Source: Lachnospira sp. UBA3212 (GTDB taxonomy: Bacteria > Bacillota > Clostridia > Lachnospirales > Lachnospiraceae). Taken from it: 64,000 nt of DNA. The notes below the pieces were generated by a model, which was not told the DNA's origin, did no database searches, and saw nothing but the letters and a program-made list of their open reading frames with translations. This document shows positions 24,981 to 34,546 of this stretch, piece by piece; within the stretch, counting starts at the first letter, position 1; each line of letters begins with the position of its first letter. The stretch is from assembly GCA_002363615.1 (NCBI GenBank), contig DEWK01000005.1:24578-88577 (forward strand). Direction: 5' to 3'. Made by a program: the position numbers and the translations under genes.

Positions 24981-27900
24981 TTAATTTACTTTGATTTTAA
25001 TTTTTGCTTTTTTACCGGTAGATGATTTTACGGTAATAGTAGCTTTCCCCTTCTTCAGGCCTGTCATATAACCCCAGGCATTTACCTTTAAAACACTTGA
25101 CTTGCTAGATTTATAGGTAAGAGTTGCAGTTGCTTTATTTGTTGTAACTTTAACCTTAAGCTTTTTGGTCTGACCAACCTTAATACTCTTAGGGCCTGTT
25201 AGCTTAAGCTTTTTCACCTTTACCTTCTTCTTACCAACAATTACCTTAATGGTGTCAGTCTTGCCAGATGCGGTACGTACAGTAATCACTGCATTACCCT
25301 TTCCAACCGCCTTAATCACACCCTTATTTGTAACGGTAGCAACGGAAGAATTACTTGTAGAATAAACAACTCCTCCAGTAGCATTCGCAGGGGTAAGGCT
25401 TGCTGTAATCTTCATCTTCTGACCCTTCTTTAAATATGCCTTAGAAGTACTTGCTGTGTTTGAAAGAATCGATACAGAAGTTGCAGCTAATGAGCTGGTG
25501 CTTGAGCTAGATCCACTACTTGCACCTGCACTTGAACTGCTTGAAGATGAACTTGAAGATGAACTTCCTCCTGCCGCAGGCACATTAATCGTTACGGTAG
25601 CAAGTACCTTAGAATCAATCTTTGATTTTGCAGTCACTGTTACCTTTCCTGCCTTGCTTACCTTTATAGAATAGGTTCCATTGCTATTCGTAGTATAAGA
25701 AACTCCATTTCCAGTATAAGACCATGAAACAGCCTGCTCACAATCACTTGGAAGAACGCTTGCGCTCAGAGTTACTGTACTTCCAATTGCCAGGTTTGCT
25801 GGTGCACCGATAATGCTAACGCTGGTAGGCTGTACCTTTACCACCTTTACGGAGGTTGTTTTAGACTTACTGGTATCAGCGGTAGACGTTGCCTTTACAT
25901 AAACAGTTCCTTCCTTTAAACCGGTCAGACTAGTTACTCCATCCTTATCTGTGCTAATTGATCCGTAGCTTGCTCCACTGGTAACCTCCCAGGTTACACT
26001 CTGATCAGCCTCTAACGGATAAATCGTTGCACCCAGGTTAATGCTGTGACCAATCTCAACCATCATCCCTTCCGGAATTTCTACGTGATCCGGAACAGCA
26101 GTATACTCATCCTGAACAGTAACACTAATAGTACTCTTATAAGTTCCAGCCTGAGTCTTCACTGTAATGGTCGCCTTACCGGCAGAAACAGCGGTAATCT
26201 TACCTTCACGGTCCACGGTTACAACCTCTGGATTCGATGACTCATACATCACAATTTCCTTGTCAGCCGCTGATAAGTTGTCGTAGTTTGAAGAATACGT
26301 AATAGTACTTGTAATCTGATCACTACCATCTACCGGAAGAGTAAGGCTTGATGCCTGATTATTCAAAGACTCTACCGTATATTTCATACTATTGGCGGGA
26401 GCAACCACATGGACATTCACCTTTGCAGTAGACTTTCCTGACTTTACAGTTACCGTTGAAAGACCGTAACCATTGATTGAAAAACTTGGATCACACTGAT
26501 AACAACTGGTATAAGCAGTATCTCCTGCAAACTTATGACTTGTCTTTCCACGATCCGTAAAATCATTCAACGAAATAACAGAAGGATCCGTACTGGTCCA
26601 AACCGGTGAAAGAGTTAAATTGTCAGGAGTTGCATAAGCCTTTAATCCTGTGTAATTCTTTGTGCTACCTGTATAACTGATGTATAAAGAATCACCGTTG
26701 GCAGTATCGCCAGAACTAATTAAATTACTATCTTCTAAAACAATGCTAGATGCAGTGACATCTACGACAGAAACCTTAAAGTTCGCCTCTACAGAATTAC
26801 TGTAAATTACATTATCCCCATAATAGAAACGTACCGGGCAAGTAGCGGTAAGTGTGATTGGCTCTGTCGTATATTCCTTACCATAGGCAGTAATCTTCTT
26901 ACCATCGTTTGATACATTAATATAGATTGGACTTGCATCATTATCAAAATTGGTACCATCGTAAGCAAGGGTATAAGCCTCGTTGCCAATGGTTACCACG
27001 AAAGTGATGGATGAAGTAGAATCAAAACTTTCTACATTATCCTTTGTGAATGCTCCAATTGGAAGCTGTACCGACTGATTAATCGGAACCGGCTGTTCCT
27101 TCTCATCTTCATACTGAGCAAGAGTCAAGGTATTAAAGTTCTCGTCATACTTTAACATAGATGAATTGTAGGTAGCATGAAGCGGACTGTTTACCATTGT
27201 TACATAGGAATAAGCGAATACATTTCCATCTACCTGGGTAACAGACTCCGGGAAAGTTGCACTCGTCAAATAATCACAATAAGAAAATGTATTTGACTGA
27301 ATCTTAGTAACACAAGTACCGGTTAAGTTTACAGAAGAAAGTCCTGTGTACTGGAAGGCACCACTTCCAATGGTATTAAGCTTACTAGCATAAGCAAAGT
27401 TTACATCGATTAAGCCGTAGTAGTCCGAATTATTCTCATCTGTCCACTGAGCAGCCATTATTTCCTTATTCTTGGAATCAAGGATATAGGTCATACAATA
27501 GGCAAATGCACTCGTTCCAATCGATTCAAGACCACTTGAAAACTGAATTCTATGAAGATTTCTACAGTTATAGAAAGAGGAATTTCCAATGGTCTTTAAG
27601 GAACTTGGGAAGAGATAATATCTTCCACTCTTATCATTCTTATCAAGTTCCAAGGCATAGCAGTTATAGAATGCACTATCCCCAATCTTTTCGAGCTTTT
27701 TAGGAAATACAATATCCCTTAAGCCAAGATAATAATCACTATAATACTTCGAATAGTTACTATTTGTTACAATGTTCAAACCGCAACCATAAAATGTATT
27801 ATTCTCAATGGTGGTCATTCCATTAGAAAGAATTGCCTCTTTCATAGAAAGATCGTTCTGGAAGGCGCTGCTACCTACAGACTTGATATTATCTGAAAGA

Positions 27901-30134
27901 ACTAATTTCCTAAATCCAGTGATGTCTAAATGATATAGACTAATGGTAGAAGCCTTTGCAAAAACACCATCCGAAGAAGTATCCTCACGAGAAAGAAGCC
28001 ATACTTCCTCCATACCCTCTACAGGAGTTTTAGAAATACTAGAAGTTAAAATACTGCCATTTCTTACAAAGCTAAAGTTGTTCTGATATGGCTCATATTC
28101 ATCATCATCAAAAGCAATACAAGAATAAATCGAAGTATTTAAAGCATTTGTACCCGAAGGGGTAGAATTAGCAGTATCACAATAATATTTCTTACCAAGA
28201 ATATAGTAGGTAGACTCTTCACCGGTTTTCTTCGTGACATCCGTGATAATATTTGTAGTATCTAAATAAGCAACTCTATATTCCTTGTTGGCAACATCGT
28301 AAAGATATACTTCGATACCTCCCTCTGCCGCAGTATCGTGCACATTCTCACTATTCGTATAAATGATTGCCGCCGTTGGTTTATTGATATTGGTATTGTT
28401 TCTAGAACAATTGTAAAATGCATTCTTACCAATCGTAGTAAGGCTTTCCGGGAACTGAACCGTTCCAGCTACCATATGATTTTCATAACCAACGGTATGA
28501 AGTCTTTCATTATTGGCAAACGCATAGTCACCAATTTCCTTTATGGCATTTCCTAAGCATACCTTTTCTAAAACAGAAGCGTAAGACTGATACTTATGGA
28601 AAGCATAGCTTCCAATTTTAACCAGACCGTCACCAATCGTAACCTCCTCAAGGCGGTAGCAGTTTGCAAATGAATATTCTCCAATTTCTGTAACGCAATC
28701 AGGAATGGTTACACGAGTTAAACCACCTGAAACACTATTGCTAGCATAACCGGTTGTAGAATCTACGTTACCAAAGTTCTTATCCTGACTAGATACGCTT
28801 GCAGAATCATCCTTTAATGGTGAACATGAATAAAAGGCATAATTACCAATACTTGTAAGTTTGGTTAAACCAGTTAGGAAGTCTGTATTTGGAAGACTCT
28901 TACAACGCTGGAAAGCTTCTGAACCAATGGTAGTACATGCAGACTTTGCAGGATGCGCAAATCGAACATAGTAAAGATATCTACAATCCATAAAGGTCTG
29001 TCCACTGATTGAAGTTACTGCATCCGGAATCTCAATAGCAAATAAAAAAGAACTTCTAAATGCACTCTTTTCAATGGTATTTAAAGAAGCAGGAAGCTTA
29101 ATGGTATGTTCATAAAAATCTTCCTCTCCCCACTCAAGCGTTGAAGCATCTACCTTTACAAGGCTTGCCCCTGCAAATGCGAATTCTCCAATTCGAGTCA
29201 GCTTTGTACATTTTGTTAAGTCCGGTTCTACATATCCGGTAGTTGACTGGAAGGCACCCTGACCAATGTAGGTGATTCCGGTTGGCATGGTAAACTGAGA
29301 AAGTTTATCTCCATTAAAAACACCTACCGGAATATAGTTTAAATCATCTCTTAAAGTTACCTTGTCCAAATTAGTACAACCACTGAATGCACTCTGTCCA
29401 AAATTATCTGCATTAGAAATTGGTACATCAATTGCGGTCAAACTAACACAACCGGTAAATGCATTCTCTCCAATCACTAATTCATTGGAAGCATCATAAT
29501 CCTTCAGTGTTACATCTTCTAATAATTTACATCCATAGAAGGCCTGCTTACTAATCTTATCAATATTCGAAAGGTTAATCTTAGAAGACTGGCTTTTCTG
29601 GCCCTCTACTACAACATCTGTTAATTCAAAACAATCATAGAAAGCATTCTCTCCAATTGTCCTTACACCTGCAGGAATTGTAATTTTCTGAAGTACCTGA
29701 CACTCAGCAAATTCATTCGCAGGAATTGCTGTAATAGAAAGTCCTGACAAATTCACCTCTGTAGCATTACGCAAATATCCAATACCTGTGATATTGGTAA
29801 TCTCTTTGCTGTACTGAGACAAATCCACCGGTCCTTCATAGTTCAGTGCCTGCTTAATTGTAATGCTTGTTGCATATTCATCAAAACTAGCAGAAAGTAA
29901 ATTGCCACTTGGAGTAGTTTTATTCTCCTTATAGTAATTCACCAGTACCTGCATCACTCGTAACAAATCACCATCTAATACCTCTGTGGTGGAAAGTGTT
30001 GCGTTTTCATCTGCAACGGTTCCGCTAAATGCAAATGTTGGAAGTGTAAAGGTATTAGCCGTTCCCTGGAAGGTTAAAGCCGCAACCAATACCATACTTG
30101 CAATCTTGCGGAGTTTCAAATGTCTTTTTACCAT
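24981..30134 (-). CDS. BspA-like leucine-rich-repeat (LRR_5) and Big_2 surface protein
   Basis: 1717 residues from ATG at 30134 (MVKRHLKLRK), preferred for its AGGAGGAGG site and signal peptide (IASMVLVAALTFQGTANT). Residues about 60-1020 are tandem LRR_5 repeats of the BspA type (xxIGxxAFxxCxxLxxVxI), interrupted once by an insert near 590-700. Ig-like regions follow, with Big_2 motifs (SSNPEVVTVDREGKITAVSAGKATITVKT). After a Ser-rich linker (about 1530-1560) two Lys-rich Big_2 modules end the protein (GKATITVKSSTGKKAKIKIKVN). There is no LPXTG sorting signal. BspA relatives bind host matrix or mediate adhesion; the ligand here is unknown. Confidence 0.88.
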   Translation of the reverse strand: MVKRHLKLRKIASMVLVAALTFQGTANTFTLPTFAFSGTVADENATLSTTEVLDGDLLRVMQVLVNYYKENKTTPSGNLLSASFDEYATSITIKQALNYEGPVDLSQYSKEITNITGIGYLRNATEVNLSGLSITAIPANEFAECQVLQKITIPAGVRTIGENAFYDCFELTDVVVEGQKSQSSKINLSNIDKISKQAFYGCKLLEDVTLKDYDASNELVIGENAFTGCVSLTAIDVPISNADNFGQSAFSGCTNLDKVTLRDDLNYIPVGVFNGDKLSQFTMPTGITYIGQGAFQSTTGYVEPDLTKCTKLTRIGEFAFAGASLVKVDASTLEWGEEDFYEHTIKLPASLNTIEKSAFRSSFLFAIEIPDAVTSISGQTFMDCRYLYYVRFAHPAKSACTTIGSEAFQRCKSLPNTDFLTGLTKLTSIGNYAFYSCSPLKDDSASVSSQDKNFGNVDSTTGYASNSVSGGLTRVTIPDCVTEIGEYSFANCYRLEEVTIGDGLVKIGSYAFHKYQSYASVLEKVCLGNAIKEIGDYAFANNERLHTVGYENHMVAGTVQFPESLTTIGKNAFYNCSRNNTNINKPTAAIIYTNSENVHDTAAEGGIEVYLYDVANKEYRVAYLDTTNIITDVTKKTGEESTYYILGKKYYCDTANSTPSGTNALNTSIYSCIAFDDDEYEPYQNNFSFVRNGSILTSSISKTPVEGMEEVWLLSREDTSSDGVFAKASTISLYHLDITGFRKLVLSDNIKSVGSSAFQNDLSMKEAILSNGMTTIENNTFYGCGLNIVTNSNYSKYYSDYYLGLRDIVFPKKLEKIGDSAFYNCYALELDKNDKSGRYYLFPSSLKTIGNSSFYNCRNLHRIQFSSGLESIGTSAFAYCMTYILDSKNKEIMAAQWTDENNSDYYGLIDVNFAYASKLNTIGSGAFQYTGLSSVNLTGTCVTKIQSNTFSYCDYLTSATFPESVTQVDGNVFAYSYVTMVNSPLHATYNSSMLKYDENFNTLTLAQYEDEKEQPVPINQSVQLPIGAFTKDNVESFDSTSSITFVVTIGNEAYTLAYDGTNFDNDASPIYINVSNDGKKITAYGKEYTTEPITLTATCPVRFYYGDNVIYSNSVEANFKVSVVDVTASSIVLEDSNLISSGDTANGDSLYISYTGSTKNYTGLKAYATPDNLTLSPVWTSTDPSVISLNDFTDRGKTSHKFAGDTAYTSCYQCDPSFSINGYGLSTVTVKSGKSTAKVNVHVVAPANSMKYTVESLNNQASSLTLPVDGSDQITSTITYSSNYDNLSAADKEIVMYESSNPEVVTVDREGKITAVSAGKATITVKTQAGTYKSTISVTVQDEYTAVPDHVEIPEGMMVEIGHSINLGATIYPLEADQSVTWEVTSGASYGSISTDKDGVTSLTGLKEGTVYVKATSTADTSKSKTTSVKVVKVQPTSVSIIGAPANLAIGSTVTLSASVLPSDCEQAVSWSYTGNGVSYTTNSNGTYSIKVSKAGKVTVTAKSKIDSKVLATVTINVPAAGGSSSSSSSSSSSSAGASSGSSSSTSSLAATSVSILSNTASTSKAYLKKGQKMKITASLTPANATGGVVYSTSNSSVATVTNKGVIKAVGKGNAVITVRTASGKTDTIKVIVGKKKVKVKKLKLTGPKSIKVGQTKKLKVKVTTNKATATLTYKSSKSSVLKVNAWGYMTGLKKGKATITVKSSTGKKAKIKIKVN

Positions 30135-30270
30135 CTTATCCTCCTCCTGATAAATACATGTTTCAAAACTATCTTTTAGTATAAACGATTCCACATAAAA
30201 ACTCAACAGCGAAACTATATTGCATAAAATAGTTTCCGGCATCAATTTCAAATCAAAAAATCACAATTCT

Positions 30271-31305
30271 TTATTTTACAGTAATATTCATCTTCACACT
30301 TTTTCCCGGAGAAGCCTTTATGATGATCTTTGCTTTTCCTGCTGATACACCGGTAATATTTCCAAAATCATCTACCGCTAAAACTTTCTGATTACTTGAC
30401 TTAAATTTTAAGGTAGCTGTAGACTTTGCGGTAGACTTTTTAACCTTAATAGTCTTAGTCTGGCCAACTTTAATAGAAGAAATCTTCTTTAAGGTTAACT
30501 TTTTCATCTTTACCGCCTTCTTAGTAACCACCACCTTGATACTATCTTTTTTTCCTGATGCAGTGGTCACTGTAACGGTTGCGGTTCCTTCTCCCACCGC
30601 CTTGATTTTATTGGCACTTAAAAATGTTACTACATTAGCATTACTGCTTGAACAGCTATAGGTCTTCTTTGCATTCGCCAGAGCTAAGGCATAGTTTAAT
30701 TTCGCTGTTTTTCCCTTCTTCAAATACATCTTCGAAGAACTGACAGTATTTGTCTGAATCGTCACCTTTGTGGCAGCTACCTTTGTGGCAGTCTGGGTGC
30801 TAGAGGAAGTAGCTGATGTGCCAGTAGAGCCGGTACTTGAACTACCTTGAGGATCCACATAAATAGAGGTGTATGTTACAGCCGATGTTTCAAATCCTTT
30901 GGCTGCTACATAAAGATATACCCTTGCTTTTGTAGAATTAGGAGCTGCATTGACAGAAAGTGTCCATGAAGTTCCAGAACCCGATACAGAAACATAAGCA
31001 CTAGTAGAGGACCAATTCACATCGTTTGGAAAACCCTCAAACTTTGTATCACTGACTGCCCAAACTACCTCTTGACTAATCTTATCTGTTGATCCACCTG
31101 CACCAAAAACAGTGGCACTAAGCGTATAGTTTTCTCCCTTTGCCACATGTTTTACACTATTTTCACTTACAAATCCCTCATTATTAATGGTCACTGTTTC
31201 CGGTTGTACGTCTTCCATACCATCTGCCAAACTAGTAACCGGACAAGTCCAAATCATACCAAGAACTGTTGTTAAAACAAGGGTTTTTTTCAGAATTTCT
31301 CTCAT
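30271..31305 (-). CDS. Secreted Big_2 protein
   Basis: 344 residues. Signal peptide MREILKKTLVLTTVLGMIWTCPVTSLA. An N-terminal Ig-like domain (about 30-150; VWAVSDTKFEGFPNDV, WTLSVNAAPNSTKARVYLYV), a Ser/Thr linker (SSSTGSTGTSATSSSTQT), then two Big_2 domains with the Lys-rich terminal form (IKVGQTKTIKVKKSTAKSTA, AGKAKIIIKASPGKSVKM). The last 150 residues closely resemble the end of the BspA-like protein downstream. There is no sorting motif. Probably released or wall-associated; function unknown. Confidence 0.8.
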   Translation of the reverse strand: MREILKKTLVLTTVLGMIWTCPVTSLADGMEDVQPETVTINNEGFVSENSVKHVAKGENYTLSATVFGAGGSTDKISQEVVWAVSDTKFEGFPNDVNWSSTSAYVSVSGSGTSWTLSVNAAPNSTKARVYLYVAAKGFETSAVTYTSIYVDPQGSSSTGSTGTSATSSSTQTATKVAATKVTIQTNTVSSSKMYLKKGKTAKLNYALALANAKKTYSCSSSNANVVTFLSANKIKAVGEGTATVTVTTASGKKDSIKVVVTKKAVKMKKLTLKKISSIKVGQTKTIKVKKSTAKSTATLKFKSSNQKVLAVDDFGNITGVSAGKAKIIIKASPGKSVKMNITVK

Positions 31306-31318
31306 AATACCTCTCTTT

Positions 31319-31468
31319 CTACTTTACAATCACAGTAATCTTAGCTTTTTGGCCACCACAACTTACTGTAATTGTAGTTTTACCTTTTTTCTTTACTGTT
31401 ATCATACCACATTTATAACTATGGACACTACTTCCATTCTTATATTTATTATATCCAATCAAGCAACT
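31319..31468 (-). pseudogene. Remnant of a Big_2-domain gene (C-terminal fragment)
   Basis: The minus strand encodes, in frame with a TAG at 31319-31321, a tail reading KCGMITVKKKGKTTITVSCG then GQKAKITVIVK. This is the end of a Big_2 domain like that of the 31717-33198 protein (KKKGTAKITVKCGKKSVKV). No plausible start codon or ribosome binding site precedes it, and the tRNA-Asn terminator lies immediately upstream. It looks like the stump left by deletion or recombination among tandem Big_2 genes. Confidence 0.7.
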
Positions 31469-31489
31469 CTCGTATATTAGCAAAAACAT

Positions 31490-31517
31490 AAAAAAAAGAA
31501 GTATATTTCATACTTCT
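31490..31517 (-). terminator. Terminator of tRNA-Asn
   Basis: Stem AGAAGTAT/ATACTTCT (8 bp) followed by eight T on the minus strand. Confidence 0.85.
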
Positions 31518-31526
31518 TTCTGAAAG

Positions 31527-31598
31527 CTCCCCGAGTAGGGCTCGAACCTACGACATTTCGGTTAACAGCCGAACGCTCTACCACTGAGCTATCGAGGA
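31527..31598 (-). tRNA. tRNA-Asn(GTT)
   Basis: Acceptor TCCTCGA/TCGGGGA, discriminator G, anticodon loop CTGTTAA (GTT). It is transcribed alone. Confidence 0.95.
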
Positions 31599-31620
31599 AT
31601 ATAGATTTCTAACAAGATAT

Positions 31621-31649
31621 ATAGTAACACAGGAAGCGATTATTTGCAA
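31621..31649 (-). promoter_or_regulatory. Promoter of tRNA-Asn
   Basis: TTGCAA-N17-TACTAT on the minus strand, 22 nt upstream of the tRNA. Confidence 0.6.
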
Positions 31650-31661
31650 TATAATTTCTAT

Positions 31662-31691
31662 AAAAAAGGACCAGGGATTTCTCCCTGATCC
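31662..31691 (-). terminator. Terminator of the LamG/Big_2 gene
   Basis: Minus-strand GGATCAGGGA/TCCCTGGTCC hairpin (10 bp, one G-T) then TTTTTTA. Confidence 0.9.
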
Positions 31692-31716
31692 TTCCATATT
31701 CATAAAGTTGTTTTGA

Positions 31717-33198
31717 TTACTTTGTAACCTTTACAGTAACCTTAACACTCTTCTTACCACACTTAACAGTAATCTTAGCGGTTCCCTTCTTCTTAGCAGT
31801 TACAAGGCCGTACTTATCTACGGTAGCAACTTTCTTTGCATTTGTCTTATAGGTAACCTTATCTGTTGTGTTCTTTGTTGTCTTCTTAAGAGTAATCTGA
31901 GCAGTTTCTCCAGCCTTAACCTTTAATGTCTTCTTTGCAACCTTAAGAACCTTGTTCTTAACAGCCTTCTTAACAACATTAACTGTATAGGCAACTGTAG
32001 TTCTTCCATCAGCGGTAGCAACAGTAATCACTGCCTTACCCTTCTTAACACCCTTAACAAGGCCCTTAGAGGTAACGGTAGCTACCTTCTTGTTGCTTGT
32101 GGTATAAGTAACCTTCTGGCTTGGTTCAACTGTTACATCAAGTTTTACTTTCTTCTTAACTGCAACAGTTACAACATCTGACTTTACTGAAGCATTACCA
32201 GCAACCTTAACTTCTACAGTTGAAGCTGCAGCTGTAGTTGTCTCTGTTTCAGCAGCCTTTGTTGTTGTCTCTGTTTCAGCAGCCTTTGGTGTTGGATTTG
32301 TTTCATCAGTCTTTGGTGTTGTTTCAGTGGTTAAAGCAGCTACTGCAGTATTTACTACACCAGTCTCTGATAATAAAGCAACCTGTTCAGCACTTAAGGC
32401 AGAATCATATAAAAGTACATCATCATAAAGAACCTGTGCATCAGCATCATTCCAGAATGGCTGTCCACCACCAAGCATAGCGGTATCTACTCCCTGGAAG
32501 AAGGTATCTGAACCTGCACCTAAAATTCCTAAGATACTATTATCATCCGTCTCACTAGAAGCCTGGATATCTGTGGAACTCATAAGTGTTCCATCTACAT
32601 ATGTATAGAGCTTACCGCCATCTCCTTCGTTACCATTAGCTACAATAGTAAGAGTAGCCCATTTTTCTGTAGATAAGCCACCAAGTACAGCAGCCATATT
32701 GGTATTATCACCATTAAACCATCCTGCTGCATTCCAAACTGCAGTTCCTCTGATTTCTGCAGCAAATACAGGCCATCCTCCAGGATTGCTTGTAGAATCC
32801 ATTACAAAAATAGGTGACCACTCAGTATACTTACCTGCAACTAACTTAATCTTTGTCGAGAAAGTCAATCCCTTGTTAGCAGATGTATTGATATCCTTTG
32901 CAACCGCACTCGCATTAGGTAGTGACATATAATTGACACGCTTTGTTGCAAGCTCAGCAGTTGATGCATTATCAAAATATCCATCCGTTATAGAACCACC
33001 ACCTACAATAGCAGCTGTTCCACCAACAGTTCCCTTGTTTGCTAAACTTCCGTCTGCAAAATCAAAAGCATATAACAATCCACTGCTTGGTAATGTTACT
33101 TTCGCTAACTCATCATCAGCACTTACACTAATCGGTAAAGCAAATGCCATACTTGTTGCCAATGTTAAAGATAACGCCTTCTTGAAACTTTTTTTCAT
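31717..33198 (-). CDS. Secreted LamG-like/Big_2 protein
   Basis: 493 residues. Signal peptide MKKSFKKALSLTLATSMAFALPISVSA. Residues about 38-275 form a LamG/concanavalin-type domain (YAFDFADGSLANKGTVGG near its start; KLYTYVDGTLMSSTD; DVLLYDSALSAEQVALL, the usual LamG C-terminal helix-like motif). A Thr/Glu linker with two near-identical AAETETTTKAAETETTT units follows, then two Lys-rich Big_2 modules. It would bind polysaccharide or glycoprotein if the LamG assignment is right. A consensus promoter and a 165-nt leader precede it. Confidence 0.8.
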   Translation of the reverse strand: MKKSFKKALSLTLATSMAFALPISVSADDELAKVTLPSSGLLYAFDFADGSLANKGTVGGTAAIVGGGSITDGYFDNASTAELATKRVNYMSLPNASAVAKDINTSANKGLTFSTKIKLVAGKYTEWSPIFVMDSTSNPGGWPVFAAEIRGTAVWNAAGWFNGDNTNMAAVLGGLSTEKWATLTIVANGNEGDGGKLYTYVDGTLMSSTDIQASSETDDNSILGILGAGSDTFFQGVDTAMLGGGQPFWNDADAQVLYDDVLLYDSALSAEQVALLSETGVVNTAVAALTTETTPKTDETNPTPKAAETETTTKAAETETTTAAASTVEVKVAGNASVKSDVVTVAVKKKVKLDVTVEPSQKVTYTTSNKKVATVTSKGLVKGVKKGKAVITVATADGRTTVAYTVNVVKKAVKNKVLKVAKKTLKVKAGETAQITLKKTTKNTTDKVTYKTNAKKVATVDKYGLVTAKKKGTAKITVKCGKKSVKVTVKVTK

Positions 33199-33358
33199 GT
33201 TTCAGTCCCTCCTTAAAAGAAAAATTTCAAAAGCACACTCATTATGCCTTCGCAACTTTGTACATGTTTTTACTGTCTTGCCTCGGGTGATTTTTGATTG
33301 CTGCCTGCAAAAAAAACACCAAGAGACACCCTAGACGTGTTTCATGCACCTATGTAGC
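33199..33358 (-). promoter_or_regulatory. Long 5' leader of the LamG/Big_2 gene
   Basis: The leader of about 155 nt starts near 33352. An early stem AAACAC/GTGTTT with an 18-nt loop is followed directly by eight T, like a weak attenuator. The remaining region up to 33600, towards the plus-strand methyltransferase gene, shows no gene. Confidence 0.4.
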
Positions 33359-33387
33359 ATTATACATCCCATTCCATACTTTGTCAA
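33359..33387 (-). promoter_or_regulatory. Consensus promoter of the LamG/Big_2 gene
   Basis: TTGACA-N17-TATAAT on the minus strand, a perfect match to the housekeeping consensus. High expression is expected. Confidence 0.85.
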
Positions 33388-33600
33388 ACCAATTTTGTGC
33401 ATTTTGATATTCAAAATCCCTTATTCAAACATCTCCATTGTATAAAATGTTCAGTTTTTTTCTGCATCTTTACACCTTGTTCAAAAAGCGTTAAAATATC
33501 CCTGTTTTATTAGCAATTATTATAATTCATTTTCGTGTAGTTTCTATACTAGAGTAAATTTTAGAAAGGAGCGGATGACATCATCATCCTGAGAATAAAG

Positions 33601-34476
33601 ATGTGGATTGCTGATCATTGGAAGGATTATGAGGTATTAGATACCTCAAGTGGAGAAAAACTTGAAAGTTGGGGCGGTTATCAGTTGGTACGTCCGGATC
33701 CACAGGTCATTTGGAATACCAAGAAAGAATTAAAGGGTTGGAAAAGACCAAACGCCCACTATCACAGAAGCAGCAAGGGTGGAGGCGAATGGGAATTCTT
33801 TGATTTACCGGAACAGTGGACCATCTCCTATCGAGATTTAAGATTTCATTTAAAGCCATTTAAGTTTAAGCACACCGGTTTATTTCCAGAGCAAGCCACT
33901 AACTGGGATTGGTTTTATCGAATCATTTCAGAAGAAAAAAGAAAACATCCAGAACGGGAAATTAAGGTATTAAATTTATTTGCCTATACTGGCGGTGCCA
34001 CCTTAGCAGCTGCTGCCGCCGGTGCTTGCGTAACCCACGTAGATGCCAGTAAGGGAATGGTTTCTTGGGCCAAGGAAAATGCCCTAGCCTCTGGTTTAGG
34101 GGATGCTCCCATCCGATGGTTAGTAGACGATTGTGGCAAGTTTGTAGAACGTGAGATTCGCCGTGGCCACAAGTATGATGCCATTATTATGGATCCTCCT
34201 TCTTATGGACGGGGACCTAAGGGAGAAATCTGGAAGTTAGAGGATTCCCTCTATCCATTTTTGGTAAATGTAGAACAGCTTGTCAGTGACGATGCTCTCT
34301 TCTTCCTGATCAACTCCTATACCACCGGCCTTGCCCCATCGGTTTTAAATTATCTGATTTCCACCCTGATTATTCCAAAACATGGTGGTCATGTGGAAGC
34401 CCAGGAAATCGGTCTTCCCGTTACTTCCAACGGTTTGGTTCTTCCATGCGGTTCTTCCGGAAGATGGGAAAAATAA
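33601..34476 (+). CDS. Class I SAM-dependent rRNA methyltransferase (RlmI/RlmK-like)
   Basis: 291 residues. The Rossmann core shows VLNLFAYTGGATLAAAAAGACVTHVDAS (motif I with the acidic end of strand 2), RWLVDDCGKFV, and MDPPSYGRGPKGEIW, the RlmI/RlmK-type active-site motif for cytosine-5 or guanine methylation of 23S rRNA. The N-terminal PUA domain of RlmI is absent. It is on the plus strand, divergent from the LamG gene. The AAAGGAG site actually precedes a five-codon ORF (ATG at 33576-ish, MTSSS then TGA) that ends shortly before the chosen ATG. Alternative non-ATG in-frame starts upstream cannot be excluded. Confidence 0.85.
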   Translation: MWIADHWKDYEVLDTSSGEKLESWGGYQLVRPDPQVIWNTKKELKGWKRPNAHYHRSSKGGGEWEFFDLPEQWTISYRDLRFHLKPFKFKHTGLFPEQATNWDWFYRIISEEKRKHPEREIKVLNLFAYTGGATLAAAAAGACVTHVDASKGMVSWAKENALASGLGDAPIRWLVDDCGKFVEREIRRGHKYDAIIMDPPSYGRGPKGEIWKLEDSLYPFLVNVEQLVSDDALFFLINSYTTGLAPSVLNYLISTLIIPKHGGHVEAQEIGLPVTSNGLVLPCGSSGRWEK

Positions 34477-34490
34477 ACTTCATAAAAATT

Positions 34491-34524
34491 AAGACCTACA
34501 CCGGACTTTTCCAGTGTAGGTCTT
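34491..34524. terminator. Bidirectional terminator between the methyltransferase gene and purC
   Basis: Stem of about 15 bp, AAGACCTACAC/GTGTAGGTCTT, with T-rich flanks on both strands. It serves the convergent gene pair. Confidence 0.9.
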
Positions 34525-34546
34525 TTATTCATATGCAAAATTTTAT

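Noticed and set aside
24981..33198. Sortase-anchored surface proteins
   Set aside because: None of the Big_2, LRR or LamG proteins has an LPXTG-like motif with a C-terminal hydrophobic segment and positive tail.
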